A DNA stretch of 64,000 nt from positions 24,676,295 through 24,740,294 of the forward strand of contig OX439003.1 in the NCBI GenBank assembly GCA_949316495.1, given 5' to 3'. The position numbers and the translations under genes were made by a program. This document shows, in pieces, positions 39,201 to 53,267 of the stretch. This DNA is from Amphiduros pacificus. Its lineage: Eukaryota; Annelida; Polychaeta; Phyllodocida; Hesionidae. The stretch's first letter is position 1, and the number at the start of each line of letters is the position of its first letter. Below the pieces are notes generated by a model. It was not told the origin of the DNA and did not search any database. It was given only the letters and a program-made list of their open reading frames with translations.

Positions 39201-42200
39201 TTGATTTTACTCTTGTTTTGTGCTTACTATTGTTAATTAATACTTTTAATTTTCTGCAGGATTATGACAAAGAACTGCAATCTGAAATATGCAGATTACT
39301 ACCTTCCTAATTTTTCAGCACCAATGTTAAACCCATCCCATTATATTGTAGTGTAACCCATCTGCAATTCAAATTAATGAGCCACCTGACTTTGTACACC
39401 TCAGATGTAATGCACTCAAAAGTATTTGAACCTAAATGAAAAAATATGTTGCGTGATTATATATTAATTTAACCATATCAGATGTTCAGACAAAAGTTCA
39501 GACAAATCTTCTATAAATTGAAATGTTTTTTTCTTTGTCAATAAGACCTTAATCTGATGCTCAACTTTGAAGTTGGATTTGTTCACGGCCAGCTCCCTTT
39601 TTGGGAGATTTTGATTGGATCCCACAAAACCCAATAAGTTCCATTCCTCAATGCAATTGGCTCACTTTATTCCCTGCTCACCTTGATTGGAAGTCTTCCC
39701 CGGAAGAGTGTTGTGTACTGAGTTTTTTCAAGGCACTTATTACATGGTTCACTCAAATGAATTTGTCCACTCTACAATATTGAACAGCATTAACACAGGA
39801 TATTTTACATAACTGTTTATTTACTACTAGAATTTCAATCAAATAATAGCCAACACAGAAGCAAATAGGACATATATACGTGATAAGCAAGATGAAAATG
39901 CTTTTATTGTTACAAAGTGTGTTTTCTAATGAAACGGAAAATCTAATTAGAGCTGTCAAAGCGTCTTTGTGTGTGGGACTGAATAGACTGGGCGCTTCTA
40001 TACGTGGCTTACCTGTCCAAATGATTGCATTCTGGATGCAGTATTCACTGTGTCTCCAAAAAGACAGTACTGGGGAGTTTTTCTTCCCACGACCCCTGCC
40101 ACTACACTTCCGGTATGAATACCTACAATGAAGTATCTGCGTATACAACTTCCACTTACGCATATATAATCCCGAAAATATGATTGTACATATTCCCCGT
40201 CCATGATTGTTCAAATAAGGAGCAACATAGAAATATATATCAGCTCAAGAAATCCTGAATACATTAATATAATTGATTATTAATGCAAGCTATCATCAAC
40301 TTAATAGATTAAAAAAATCATGACAATTAGTAGATTTGATATAAAATGGATTTATTCTTATTTTGAATTAAAATATAATCACATGTACCTATTCGTAGGG
40401 AGAGCGTGTGAGGAAGAAACATATGTTTGACTTTTTCTGTGAGTCCCAAGGCGACAGCAGCGACATTGGCGGCGTGGTGAGGAGTCCTCTGGGGCAGACC
40501 TCCCGCCACCATATACATGGCATCTCCCACTGTTTCCACCTACAAAACACACACGATGAGGCACTGCTTAGGCTATATGAGGTCAGATAGAAGCCTGTCA
40601 CCCTGACTCAATGCCCTACTCTTACACAACACCAGAATTGTCAAACTCGATGACTGCCACTCGCAAAATTAGAGCACTAAGAAATAGAGGTTTTCCCACT
40701 TTCATTTTGTAAGCACACCTGTTGTATTATACGTAACGTGACATTGTAATATTTGAAATAAACGCGACAAAAAATTATGACCATCGTCATTCCCATAATC
40801 ATCATTTGCTAAGTATATATGAATAAAGGTTTCAGTGTGTCATGCATTAACAGTTTCGTGAATATTTGTAATTGAATATTCCTTTCAGTAACGAAACAAG
40901 TGGAGTACTCTGGGATGATAATATTCTCTCGTTACTGTCGCAAAATCCCATTTAAAAATTGCTGAATATAAATGGAAGAAAATTGATTAGATGCCTGTCA
41001 CAGATTACATGTATAGTTTTAATGTACACTACAAGTGTCACATATCACGTTATTTATTTTAACTTATATTTTAAGAAACAGATTGTTATCCGATGATACC
41101 AGATTCAATTTATCCGATGATACCAGATGCAATTTATCATTCCATTAAATGAATGCAAACATAGTATGGCACCGAAAGCAGTCCACCCAGTAATGTGAAT
41201 CAGCTATGAACTGAGCAATGCAGATTACAATGCAGTCAAGGCGAAATTAGTTTTAGGCATCCTAACCATGAACTATCTGCAGACCAGATGATAAGAATAG
41301 ATTTGATCTCAGCTATGTTTCTAAATATAGTATTATTACATATAAAATAAGGGTGTGAAAACGTTTATACCACATTTCTGTCATTCTACTTTTTCAAATT
41401 AAATAAAGAATAGTTTGGTATATCCTAAAATCTAAAGGATACAATGCAAAGATAACAAATGATTTTAGAAATTATAACATTACCTTTTGCTTTCTTGAAA
41501 TATTACTTTCATGGAGTTAAAATGTATGTTCGAAATGAAATGAGAAAGAAACCCTTGATTGAGTGGTGGAACACCCTATGGATCGGATTTTGCACTAGAA
41601 GTTTTGTGCCCCTTATTGCTCAATTGTTCATAATATTTGCAAAGAACTATTAATGCATTTTTACACCCAAATGAGCATAGGATTTTATGTCAATAAATAT
41701 TATTCTATTTAATCTAATAATTCCCTCAACAGGGTGATAAAGTTTTGAAAATTTTAAAACCATACAAATAATCTTCATATGTAATTCCCATATTCAAAAT
41801 ATTAAATTCTTGATCAGCTTTCACACGTTATTCAACTTTAAGATGATTTTGAAATAACCCAAACATAGTAAAATGAAAAATGCTAGTAAAATGAACCTCT
41901 TTTCTTTTTCATTATGCGGATACAAATTATATTTCTTAACTCAATTGCAGAGACGATTTTATAACATTTTACAGACGATTTTATAACATTTTAGAAATGT
42001 CCATGTCAATAATTTCCGCATTATAAACCCGTTAAAACGCATTGTAAAGAGCTCAAAACTAATTCTGTTACTCAGCTTTATTCGGCCTGTTCTCCCCAAT
42101 ACATTACTCAGCAACATTACTCAGCCACAGCCCGATGCAAAGGAGAGTATAATTCTGTCAGCTCACATAACAGTCACATTTAGTTCACTCTATTACAGCT

Positions 42201-43709
42201 TTTATTCACATGCCTATGTGGAACATCATTCTTTTCATTCTTAAAATCCCCTTTACTAAAGTTGATAACGAATCTGCGAATGTATAAAATAGCATTTGTT
42301 CAACAAGGTGATTCCAAATTGATGCAACATTTTATCCAAATATATCAATTATTCTAACGAAGAGGCTGGTATATACTCCAAGGTATACTCATGTAGAAGG
42401 ACAATGCTTTCACCATGGAGTAATTCGATATGACATTCATAATTACCACAAGCTATCACTATCACAATATTAAGGAGTGTCCATTATGTATTACTTGCCT
42501 TCGGTGAGTTATTTAGATCCAGAGTTTAATCTAGGGTCAAGAATATTGTGTTTTTATTTCTCAAATGGTTGTTAGTCTAGGCCTATATACAGCTGATTCT
42601 AATAGAGTACGTGTGATCCAGGCATGATTCAGCACCTTAATTAGAGGTAAACCATGTTCCCGTGCCCCTGTACGCCACACAACCAAACCTCGTCGCCATA
42701 CAGAGCCTGACCTCAACACCCATATGAGAAAATTAACCTTGGGTGCAGTGGTCAATTTAAGCAAAGATGCTTTAATGATTCTCAGTCATGGACTGTGTGT
42801 ATATCCAGCCATAGAACCATCCAGGCCGCGGACATACAAATACAGGCTTACCTCTTTATCGACACAGTCATTGCTTAAGAAATTACGATAAAACTAGCAG
42901 TGGCTTGTTAATGGACTGCATGGAATGAATCCTTCTATTCCAGCCTTCCAGCCTCGTCTATGCTTGCTAAAATGTGAAGCTTAAACGTCTGGTTGGAAGG
43001 CAGATAATCTTTGCTCTCTTTTCTGAATTTTGATATCTTCTGTCTGAAAGGGTCTTTGGTATAATATGTCGTGTTAAACATTTTAAGTTGTTCCTCAGAT
43101 ATATTTTTTCATTCGATAATTAAGTCATAAAGTGACCTATTGGAAAACGGCTCCAAATCTGTTGCAGTCCCTGCAGCACTTAACATAACAGTTAGCATGA
43201 GAGAAGTGGAGCAGCGATGTAGAATTACACTATGCGAGGAGTCGAATCTTTGATCAATTATATTAATATTCGATATATGATTATCCTTTAGGCCAATTTA
43301 CATCGGAATCTAATCTAATTGCAGATATTTATGAAATATAAAAATCCATGGGAATTACACTATAGTCATTCGCTAAACATTGACTATAATCTATATTTGA
43401 TAACTGTATAAAATCATTTTCTATAAGCCATGAAAATTATAGATAATGATGTATTGTTCGTTGTCCAATAAGATTGATAGGTTCACAAATTTGATAAGGC
43501 CCTGGGCCGATTTTACAATCCCTGTCATATAATGGACCATTATACAACTTGAAGTAAGCATTTAACCTTTAGATACAAATTGCTATTGGGAACCTCATAG
43601 GACATCATTTAAATTTATAATACCATGGCAAATTAATGATCAGAACTCTGGCTATTAAAATGACGTTAATATTTGTCTGGGTCATGGGTCATGGGTCATG
43701 GGTCATGGG

Positions 43710-43780
<71 letters not shown>

Positions 43781-46700
43781 AACAACAATTATGGAATGGA
43801 CGGTTAGCTTAAATTTACCTTGTATTTGAGAGAGTACTAGTGTTTTTCACAAATATTACTCCGTGTATTAGAAACAAATGACTACGTTCATCATTCGTTT
43901 AGTAATATTTTCTTGATTATTCATATGAAATGATTGTAACACCTAGCCATTTGATGGAATGGGATCTTTTACAATCTCTATGTTATAATTATATTGGTGT
44001 TATTTATAGCAATGTAGATGCTGCAGTCATGAGCACCGCGCTCTCAGTTGGGTCATGCTGAATGGCTACGGAGCTACATGCTAATTACACCATCACTAAG
44101 ATGTTGTCACCCGCTGCAGTTTTATCCAACTTATCAGCTGTGGTATTTTGTGCTAGAAATAAAATGTCTGCTTGTGATGGGAACCATATCTGTTCTTCCC
44201 GGTATGTTCAATTTCTGTAATGGACAATTTAAACAGGCGTTTGATGTACCTAATATACTCAGATATAACAAGACCATAGAATAAAAACAAATAGCCGTCT
44301 TCTCAAACAGGGAATATCATTAGTTGTCACCTGGGGCGTAAATCCATATGACTATTACAGACCTCAGAGGAAACATAGGCTACTTCATTTCAGGAAAGCT
44401 TTTTAAGATTACATACCTTGAGAACCTGATGCTTGTCTATGATGACGTCGAATGTTGTGAATATGGAATTGATACAGTGCACCAGGTCCATGGCTGGAAT
44501 ATGAGAACACATCTCTGTGAAGCCCAGAAGGTAGCTGAACATGACAGTCACTTCCTCGAACATCTGCAATTACCACATCACAAATTCAAATTCACAACTA
44601 GAATTCCATTTCAATTAATGTATTTAAAGTTAAAGAAATATTAGCCTTCTTGAATATGTTTTATATACTAGTATACTATTTCATAACTAAGAATGGAAGA
44701 ATTTACCTCGCAAGTGTTTATGGGATCCTGTCCTTGCTTAAGTTTGACAGCTATACTCTTTGGTATCATAGAATACAGAAGGCTTTCGCTTTTTTTCCTC
44801 CACTCCTCAGACCGCTCCAAGTTCTCTGATATCTGAATTGATTTTTCTACTTCCTGTCAGAAAAGAAACATGCGAAGAAAACTCTCTTAGGCATCTGTAT
44901 TTCATCCAAGAAAACTCCGCAGTTTTTATTCAAGAAATGAGTTATAATGGCTCACATTCTTAGAGTATAAAAACCTCCCAGACATCAGATATCCATCTTC
45001 CATTAAAATACATATTTCATTATTCTTTTGCGGAAAACTTGTGTTGTCATATTTGATGGATGGAGCGGGCTATTCAAATCCATATTTGTTTTCACAGGAA
45101 GAACGTCGGTGTGTATTATGAGAACCATGATTTTTACTAACAAAATGTGAGTGGCTGAAAGATTACAGAGATTTCCTGACGCAAATATCAATTCAAGCTT
45201 CATGAAATCATGGAGGTCACAGGCAAATTTACAAAGATTTTGGATATGTTTAGATGTGGTCATGACACTGTAAAACAAACAAGCTGTCAACCAAAATCAA
45301 CCAAAATACACATGACAGGACTATTGTGTTTTGCTTGGAAGGGAACAATGCACTATGCTCATTGTCATGTGAGTGTTTGGCAATTCTGAAATTGGACACT
45401 AATGGCCAAACAGGCACCTGTGAGCCAAATCACGCCAATGTCTTACTCTGAAGGTGCATCATCGTGAGTAAACCTATTCTAACTAGGGATTTGCACTAAA
45501 TCACCAGTCTGCCAATGAAAGTTTCTTGTCAAAGTGTTCTTTGTATGATTTAGATGTTTCGTCTACCTTAAAAATGGCACAGGTATTTATTTTAGGGTAA
45601 TATGTGTAATTATCAATAAGATTTGATTAAATTTGATTACAATTATTAACTGATTTCATAAAATCTTTTAAAGGAACGTGCCCATCAAGACATCCAATTC
45701 CTTTTACGTGCTAACAAATTTAGCCATTACACAAATGAAAATATCCATGCTTGTTTAATATCGATTTCCAGTGTGCACAGGAACTATCAAATGTCCTGTC
45801 ATGAGGAAAAATAGTAAACAATAAATTATTCACAGATGATAAGCCATGATTTGATGACACACCTTCTTGTTATTAATTACAAAACATTGCAATGTTTGTC
45901 CGTACCTTTCAGTAACTTTCACTAACTTTATGTTTGACAGAAGACCTAAAGACCTTTTTATCCCACATGTGTGATAAGTTATCATGAGTTTGTGTAATTT
46001 TTTCCTTAACATTCTGAAACGGAACCATGCGGGTTCTTAATCGGTCGCGTAACCAAAGCCTATTTCGACTGCCAGTTTCAGTTACATGGATAGATGCAAG
46101 ACATAACATTTCAGACAACTATGCCCATAATGTAAACGTGTCTACTTGAAATAGTAAACCAGATATTTTGTACTCTGTGTGTAATTGAAAGAAATATTGT
46201 TCACTTGTAATCTATTTGAATCTACTGTACCATATAATGTGTAAACCCCTACTCTTTTATATAAATATACTCTTATATATGTATATTTATATTTACATGT
46301 TTATCTATATGTCCATTAAATTGATGATGAAGTTGTGTCAACTACGAGTAAACGAGTAAAGGATTAAAAACATTGATCTCCCACCTCCATTTACATGAAT
46401 GTACTCTTTGTGAACTTTGTGAAATTCGGTAAAAACAATTACACCTCGGCGAATTAGGTGGCAATGACCTGAAACCTAAACATAATTGGATGGAGAGTTA
46501 TATGTACCGATGTCAGGGAACTTACCTGCTCTATAGAGTATTCTAAACTGGACGAGTGCTGCCAGCCCGCTGTCACAAGGTCCCTACTGCCATCGTACAT
46601 GTTAAGGTCATTCAAATACAACCCCATTTGGCTTAACTCCTCAAGACTGTTGATCCTGTAAAGGACATCACAAGCAAATATGAAAATGCAAATAACAAAT

Positions 46701-49700
46701 GATTTTAGATTTACCCATTGAAGTCTTATGGACGGCACTATTTCTGTGGATTTCTGAGGAAACTTACAGCGGATTGCATAGGAAGATGATGCCTTCAAAA
46801 TCCGTCAAAAATCTCATCTGGCCTTTGAGCAAGAGTTTCTGATCATTTTTTCCCTGATAATGTTGCGGAGGGCACGTGGCCTCCAACTCAAATATCACCT
46901 TCTGGAGACAAATCACCTGCACATAATAAAGAGAAACTATAATTTGACAATTTGTTGAGGCTATTCAAATATATGATAAGTGATAGTTTAGCAATGGAAT
47001 ACACCTATAGTTTATGATATAATGCATCACAATCTGTTTAAGTCTACCTTTTCAATTCTATTGAATTCATATTTTCATGGTAGTTAGGGCCATTTTGTCT
47101 TATATTTACAACAAATTATAACGATATTAAAATGATTCACATGGACTGTTTTACATTTTAGATAATTCAGACTGAGAAGTAATAGGAACTAATCATGCGC
47201 TGTAGAGTTAAGGGGTGTAACACCAATTGTCTAACTTAGCAGGTGATCATATTGGATAGATTTTTATTTGTGGTCCACAATAGATAATGTTTTTGAAACA
47301 GGTGTGCCTTTAGATGCTTTTTGAAACTATCTGGTGATGTGCAGTTTATAACGTAAAGGTACGGGGCATTTTTTCATATTTTGGAGCATAATATATATCG
47401 AAATTCACATTTGCTTCACTGTGTGACAGTGAATTAACCAAATCCCCATTATGTTCATATTTTGAGAATGGATTTCATGTTTTGAGAATGGATTTCTTTT
47501 TGGATTTGGATTTCATGTTTTGAGAATCGGATTTCTTTTTGCAGGAAGTCAATCTAATATCTAAAAACCTTTTTTAGGATATTTTTAGAATATTGTTGTA
47601 TTTGTTTCTCAGCAGGGTATATTGAATTAGCCTCTTTTGTTCATTTTCCATTCCAACAGTCTTTTAATTCTGTTTTATTTCCTATGATATCCATGGTGTA
47701 GATATTCCTTCTGTAATAATCTTTTCAATGAATGGTAAATGTTTATCTGGAATGTTTGTTAATCATTTTTCACAATTTGCTCTCCACATCAGCTGCAATC
47801 GATAATTTTAATCTGCTTATATTTTCTTGATTCTCTCATTATTTGTTTTGTCATTTTTAAAATCCAATGTTAAACTTGATGATATTGTGACCAATTTAAT
47901 TTCATCTGTACATTATCTCTCAAAATATTTGAATGGATATTTGTTATAACTAAATCTAATGTATTGCATATACCGTATGCTGGTCCTTAATTAAGGTGAC
48001 TGCAATATACATGTCATGATATTTCATCAAATTTGATCACATTAGAATTTTTTTACTTATCTATATGTAAATTGTCACCAATGAAAATAACCTCATGCTT
48101 ACATAGACTGTAATATTCTGGGATATTGGATAATTATGTGCAAGTATCATAATGGTTTCTTTGTGATTCTTCAGGTGCATAGATTGCGGCGATGGTACAT
48201 ATTGTGTGTGTGTTAATTAAAGTTATTCACTGCACATCACTTATGCATATACACATATTTATCATCTTAATAACGTGTGCCTGTTATTGGATAATATCAG
48301 GGCTTTAAATAGATATCATGGTCATATCTGTCTGATTAAGATCTGACTTACAGTATTTAAGTTGTGGGCAATAGGTATGATTAATCTATTTATTTATTAG
48401 TATTTGATGCAGTATCACTGATCAGATCTCATTGGATACGTGCGCCTACTTGTAATTAAACTGTCATGGCATTTGTCTACTTTACACAAAAAGGGGGAAA
48501 CTGCACATTTAAAGCCCATCTAATGCTGTTATTCGGTTGATCTAAGCAATGCTTTGGTCCATACATAGAGTGATATGTTTTTAATATGATTATGTTCTTA
48601 GAACAACTGTAAGTACTGGTTGTAATGGAAAAGTAATTGTGGTGTGTGCTTACATTGTTCCATGTGAAGTTAACCAGAGGCCGTCTCAGCATGAAGAGTT
48701 GGGTGATATCTTGACCCACCATACTCTGCTTGAACAGTCGACTCACAGACTGGCCTGTCTGGGTGATCTTCATATCTCGGGTGAACACCAAGCTAAATGA
48801 AAACACCTGATCAATAGAAAATAGTGTCATTACAAAGACAAAGGTATGATAAGATGTATTTGCATTAATATTAAATTCACAAAAGGCACACGAGATATTG
48901 TTCACTTTGTGGATAGCGCTGTTCTGAATCTACATGAGGCCCGGTTTACTTTGTCATGGTATTGCTCAGAATAAATAAGAGAGGTATTGAATGGTTTTGT
49001 TTAGAATGCACAAAGAGTCTTATAGTTTTGGTCAGAATGTATATGAAGTCTTGTCTCCTCTGTTTATGGTTTTGTTTAGAATGCATAAGAGATTTTACCT
49101 ATTTTGTGGATAGTATTGTTCAGAATATAAAAAGGTCTTTCCTTCTTTGTGGTTGGCTTTGTTCAGAATGTAAAGAGGTCTTTCTTACATTGTGGATAGT
49201 ATTTTTAAGAATATAAAAAGGTCTTTCCTTCTTTGTGGATGGCTTTGTTCAGAATGTATAGAGGTCTTTCCTACTTGGTGGAAACAAACAAATATATATC
49301 AGGCAAATATTAACATCAACAGAGTTGTCAAACTCCATGATCTGCTTGATAATATTATCATTACAGTCTGAAAAACCAGTACATGTTGGCACACAATCCA
49401 TTTCTTATCACATAGTGCACCACAAGGAAATAGAAATCTCACAATAATGGCACTAAAGCCCTGCACTCACAGAACTTCAGGCAATTCTGACATTAAGGCG
49501 GCGTGGAAAGGATATTGGATTTGGCTTGTGGCATCCATAACATATGGTGATCTCTGCCTTGCCACTCACAACCAGTTCAAAGAAACACGTTTTACATTAC
49601 AGGGAAAATTCCGCCGCATGTTAAACTGCACGAATTCTCAGCAGTTCGATGATACAAGAAAAACACCACAGATGTATCGATGAGAAAAGTTCGGCTGAAA

Positions 49701-50951
49701 GCTTATTGGTTCAAACTTATAGAGAAAAGTAAGAAAAACTTTTCTTCTCCAAAGAATTGAAACGCTGAATATTTATTAAAGCTATCAAAGTTAATGAGTA
49801 ACGTCACGTTAAGCGAGCAACCGATAGGTTTCCAGCCGTGACTGTCCATATTATCAGTGTGAATAGTCTCAACATTAGAACCTTAAAATCTCAAACAAAT
49901 AAGCGATAGCGCCATGGAACTTGACTCATCATAATATCAATTGTACAAGAAAATCATTTTTTTAAACAAGCCATAAGAAATTAGTTTGACAATTTGTAAG
50001 GTTGTTTGTGTGTTTACGACATCACACTATTCAGCCAAATGGTCTGGTAAACAGGACAGATGGATGCTCTGTAATGACAAGATGCAACTTGCTCCACCTG
50101 GGTTAATAGATGCATCAGAAGTGTGATGAATAAAATGAGAGTCACAGAGTTCGTATTTACTGTGTAAAATACCAAACTTCACATTTAAAGAACCACTTGC
50201 GCTAGTTTGATCTAAGCAACAAGACTGGTATGGTTTCAGATCTAATAAGGTTAATCTATGAATATTTACTTCAAAAGATTTCTTTCTGAAGTGCTGTACT
50301 TTGCGGAGACGGTGTTATTTCAACAGACGTCAGGAAGCATTTCCATCATTCACGTCATTTCAATTATAACCCCTGGACGATGCCATTATGAATAGTTGTT
50401 GAAGCTTAGTATATTAAGTTACATACTTAAAGATAAATAGCATCAACCGTCTTTTTGTGCCAAACCTTGAATGTATGAATGCGTTCGTGTGGCAGGGGGG
50501 TCCAGAGATTTATGTTTCAATGGTTAGACATGGCCTACGTGCTCTGCAGATGAATGCCTAACACATGTCTGAGAAGATCAATCGTCTATGCCATCATCTA
50601 CAGTCAGTCAAGCCAAACACCCCTCACAACCTTCTTATCTCATCTACATAATGCTCACTTTGATCACTACAAATGCCTCTAATGCAAAATCAGCCTTGAT
50701 GTGTAAAATATGGCTTATAAATAGATAAGAGAGTCCATAAATGCCATTAATGATATCATAACTCAAACACTTCACAGGATATGCACACGACATAGGACCG
50801 AAGATCGCCATGAAGAGCAAAAAAAGGATTTACTATTATTTATGTTTATGCACTTAAACGTAAACACCTCGTTGGTCACAATGAAAAATGCTCTAAATAT
50901 TATCAAAAACATATAAAAAAATATTTTTATGTTTATAAATACATGTATATA

Positions 50952-51020
<69 letters not shown>

Positions 51021-51673
51021 AGAGAGCCTACCTTAAAGAACATAGATGATGACATTTTAGGGAAATGACTCAGTCCCTGGCATGTTCTGATTGAATCTTT
51101 GGACTTGAAAGCAGAGTTGTCAAAATTAAGTCTGTATACAACATGGCAGCCTCGGTCTGTGATTTGCTGTTCCACAACTCTGACGTCCACGGCCTGATTG
51201 TACAAGTATTTGCCGCATTGTTTCAGTTGTCCTATCACATAATATGTAAATCCCACCCGCTTGGACCTGTAATGCAGGAGGCAACCTTTGGTGTCCTCGT
51301 CCTCCACATAGAATGATGGGTTACTCATTCTGGGAAAGCTAAATCTCATTGTTTCATGGAGGTTATCGATACCATGCAGAAAGTCTCGGTACGATCTACC
51401 AGACACCCGCAAAATCTTATCATAGCCATAATGGCTAAAATATTTCACAAAGCAATGGCCAAAATAGCTGAGAAAGTCATCTTGAGTTCCCACACCGAGG
51501 ACCTCACTGCATGCCCTGGCGATATCCAGCATCAGGGAATCTTGGTATTTTTTGTGAGTGGAGAAGACAAGGTCCTCTGAGTTGGCAGCGGCGAGGACCT
51601 GGGACCAAACTGCCTCGCCATACGTGAGCGCCACAAAGTGCTGCACCGACTCCAACAGCATCCCATACATCAT
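36259..51673 (-). CDS. Gyc89D: Atypical soluble guanylate cyclase, Gyc-89D-like, 12 coding exons
   Basis: Exons (descending): 51673-51032, 48806-48654, 46916-46768, 46655-46526, 44853-44707, 44563-44417, 40539-40389, 40122-40013, 39771-39682, 38710-38595, 37354-37221, 36893-36259. All are GT-AG and in phase; 2604 nt, 867 residues. The product would make cGMP from GTP in the cytosol under gas control. H-NOX (1-190): start [14 protein letters not shown] (the second Met, 51670, aligns with the family start), haem ligand His106 in IDNLHETMR, haem-propionate motif YRSKR (135-139), and Tyr145 at the distal position linked to O2 binding. The H-NOXA region (215-358) holds [10 protein letters not shown] and LLKGQM, as in Drosophila Gyc-89Da. 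Coiled coil 359-407. Cyclase 408-590: FSYLLGF has Tyr418 where the first metal Asp should be; Glu458, Asp462, Cys526, Asn533, Arg537 and [11 protein letters not shown] are kept. A long polar tail follows (about 590-867). Exon 1 begins after an acceptor at 51689, so upstream untranslated exon(s) are expected. It probably needs a Gyc-88E-like partner. Confidence 0.93.
43681..43777. repeat. GGGTCAT heptamer run joined to (AT)n
   Basis: Four to five GGGTCAT units are followed immediately by about 65 bases of TA dinucleotides with one TTTA break. The tract lies in the large cyclase intron between exons 6 and 7. Confidence 0.9.
48900..49280. repeat. Degenerate 43-44-bp tandem repeat, about 8 copies
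   Basis: Units share GTTCAGAATGTA..AGGTCTTTCCT and TTTGTGGATGG words. Neighbouring units alternate between two types, giving a dimer of about 87 bp. It lies in cyclase intron 1, about 100 bases upstream of exon 2. Confidence 0.8.
50950..51013. repeat. (TA)n tract beside a cyclase 5' splice site
   Basis: About 60 bases of TA start about 20 bases inside intron 1, just after the donor at 51031. Confidence 0.92.
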
Positions 51674-51824
51674 TCCTTGATGGGCACACTGCAACAAATA
51701 CACAACACTATTAAACACACTTAGGGAACATGTCAGGTATAATTACACTGAATGGGAGAACAAACTAGGGGGAACTAATGTAAAGTAAAAATTCAGGGCA
51801 CAGCCATTTCATCAGCCGAATGTG

Positions 51825-52268
<444 letters not shown>

Positions 52269-52568
52269 AGTAAACAAAGGTAATCTAGAAATAATTTGGG
52301 GATTGCTGGGCAGATACTCAGATATTCTGAGATATTCAAAGTATGTTTACTACCTTAGTCAAACTATGATAAATAATAAATGCGTTTAATTTATTTACGT
52401 CTAATATATAGCTGATATTTTTTAACAATATATAGTTGTTAAGTTGAGAAAACACTATTGATTTAAAAGGGATCATATCAAAACAATAATAAGTTTATTC
52501 TGATATTATGAGAGGTTCCATATATGAAACTAAAAAAGATTGTATGGGATCAATTCAATGTAGGCCAC

Positions 52569-52905
52569 GGGCCGTGGCGCAGTTGGTCAGGACTCCGTGT
52601 CCCCATGTCAAGTCAGAGAAATAATAGGTTCTCACCTACCAAGGTAAAATAAACGTATAATTAAAAATTTCAATTAGCTCAAAATTAATAAGATAGCAGC
52701 TGACGTCAATACCTACATACCACGCGGGATTTGGTTTGGTTTTCTGGGGTAAGCATTAGCATCCTTCAACCCCAGGGTAAGAAGGGCACTAATTTAGCAC
52801 ATGATCCCTCCCTGTCCACCCAAGAAAGACCACCGGCCATAGTGATGTAGCAGCTAGAGCGTTAATTTGAGCATGTACTCAATTTTATTATCATATCAAA
52901 TATCA
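52569..52905 (+). mobile_element. tRNA-headed SINE, copy 1
   Basis: The head GGGCCGTGGCGCAGTTGGTC carries a clear pol III A box (TGGCGCAGTTGG), and GGTTCTCACC stands at the B-box position about 55 bases on. The body shares AAGATAGCAGCTGACGTCAA, a TTTTCTGGGGTA(A/G)GCATT word and an AGGGTAAGAA(G/A)GGCAC word with the copy at 56775-57135. An AT-rich tail ends it. Non-coding. Confidence 0.72.
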
Positions 52906-52994
52906 TATCAATAGGAATATATTATTAAAAGTAAAAAGCTAACAAAACATTTTATAACAAGGTTTCAGCGCGATGAACAGACTCGTCTGGTATC

Positions 52995-53267
<273 letters not shown>

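Noticed and set aside
40379-40601. Several alternative open frames over the cyclase exon at 40539-40389, on both strands
   Set aside because: Only the [11 protein letters not shown] frame matches the cyclase family and joins its neighbours in phase; the others are shadows.
50933-51031. Extension of the cyclase H-NOX exon into a [11 protein letters not shown] tail
   Set aside because: A clear donor (GTAGGC) follows FFK at 51032, and the extra residues are a translated TA microsatellite.
51674-51718. Upstream extension of the cyclase start (MFNSVVYLLQ)
   Set aside because: The extension crosses a splice acceptor at 51689, and the family begins at MYG, which is present just inside the exon.
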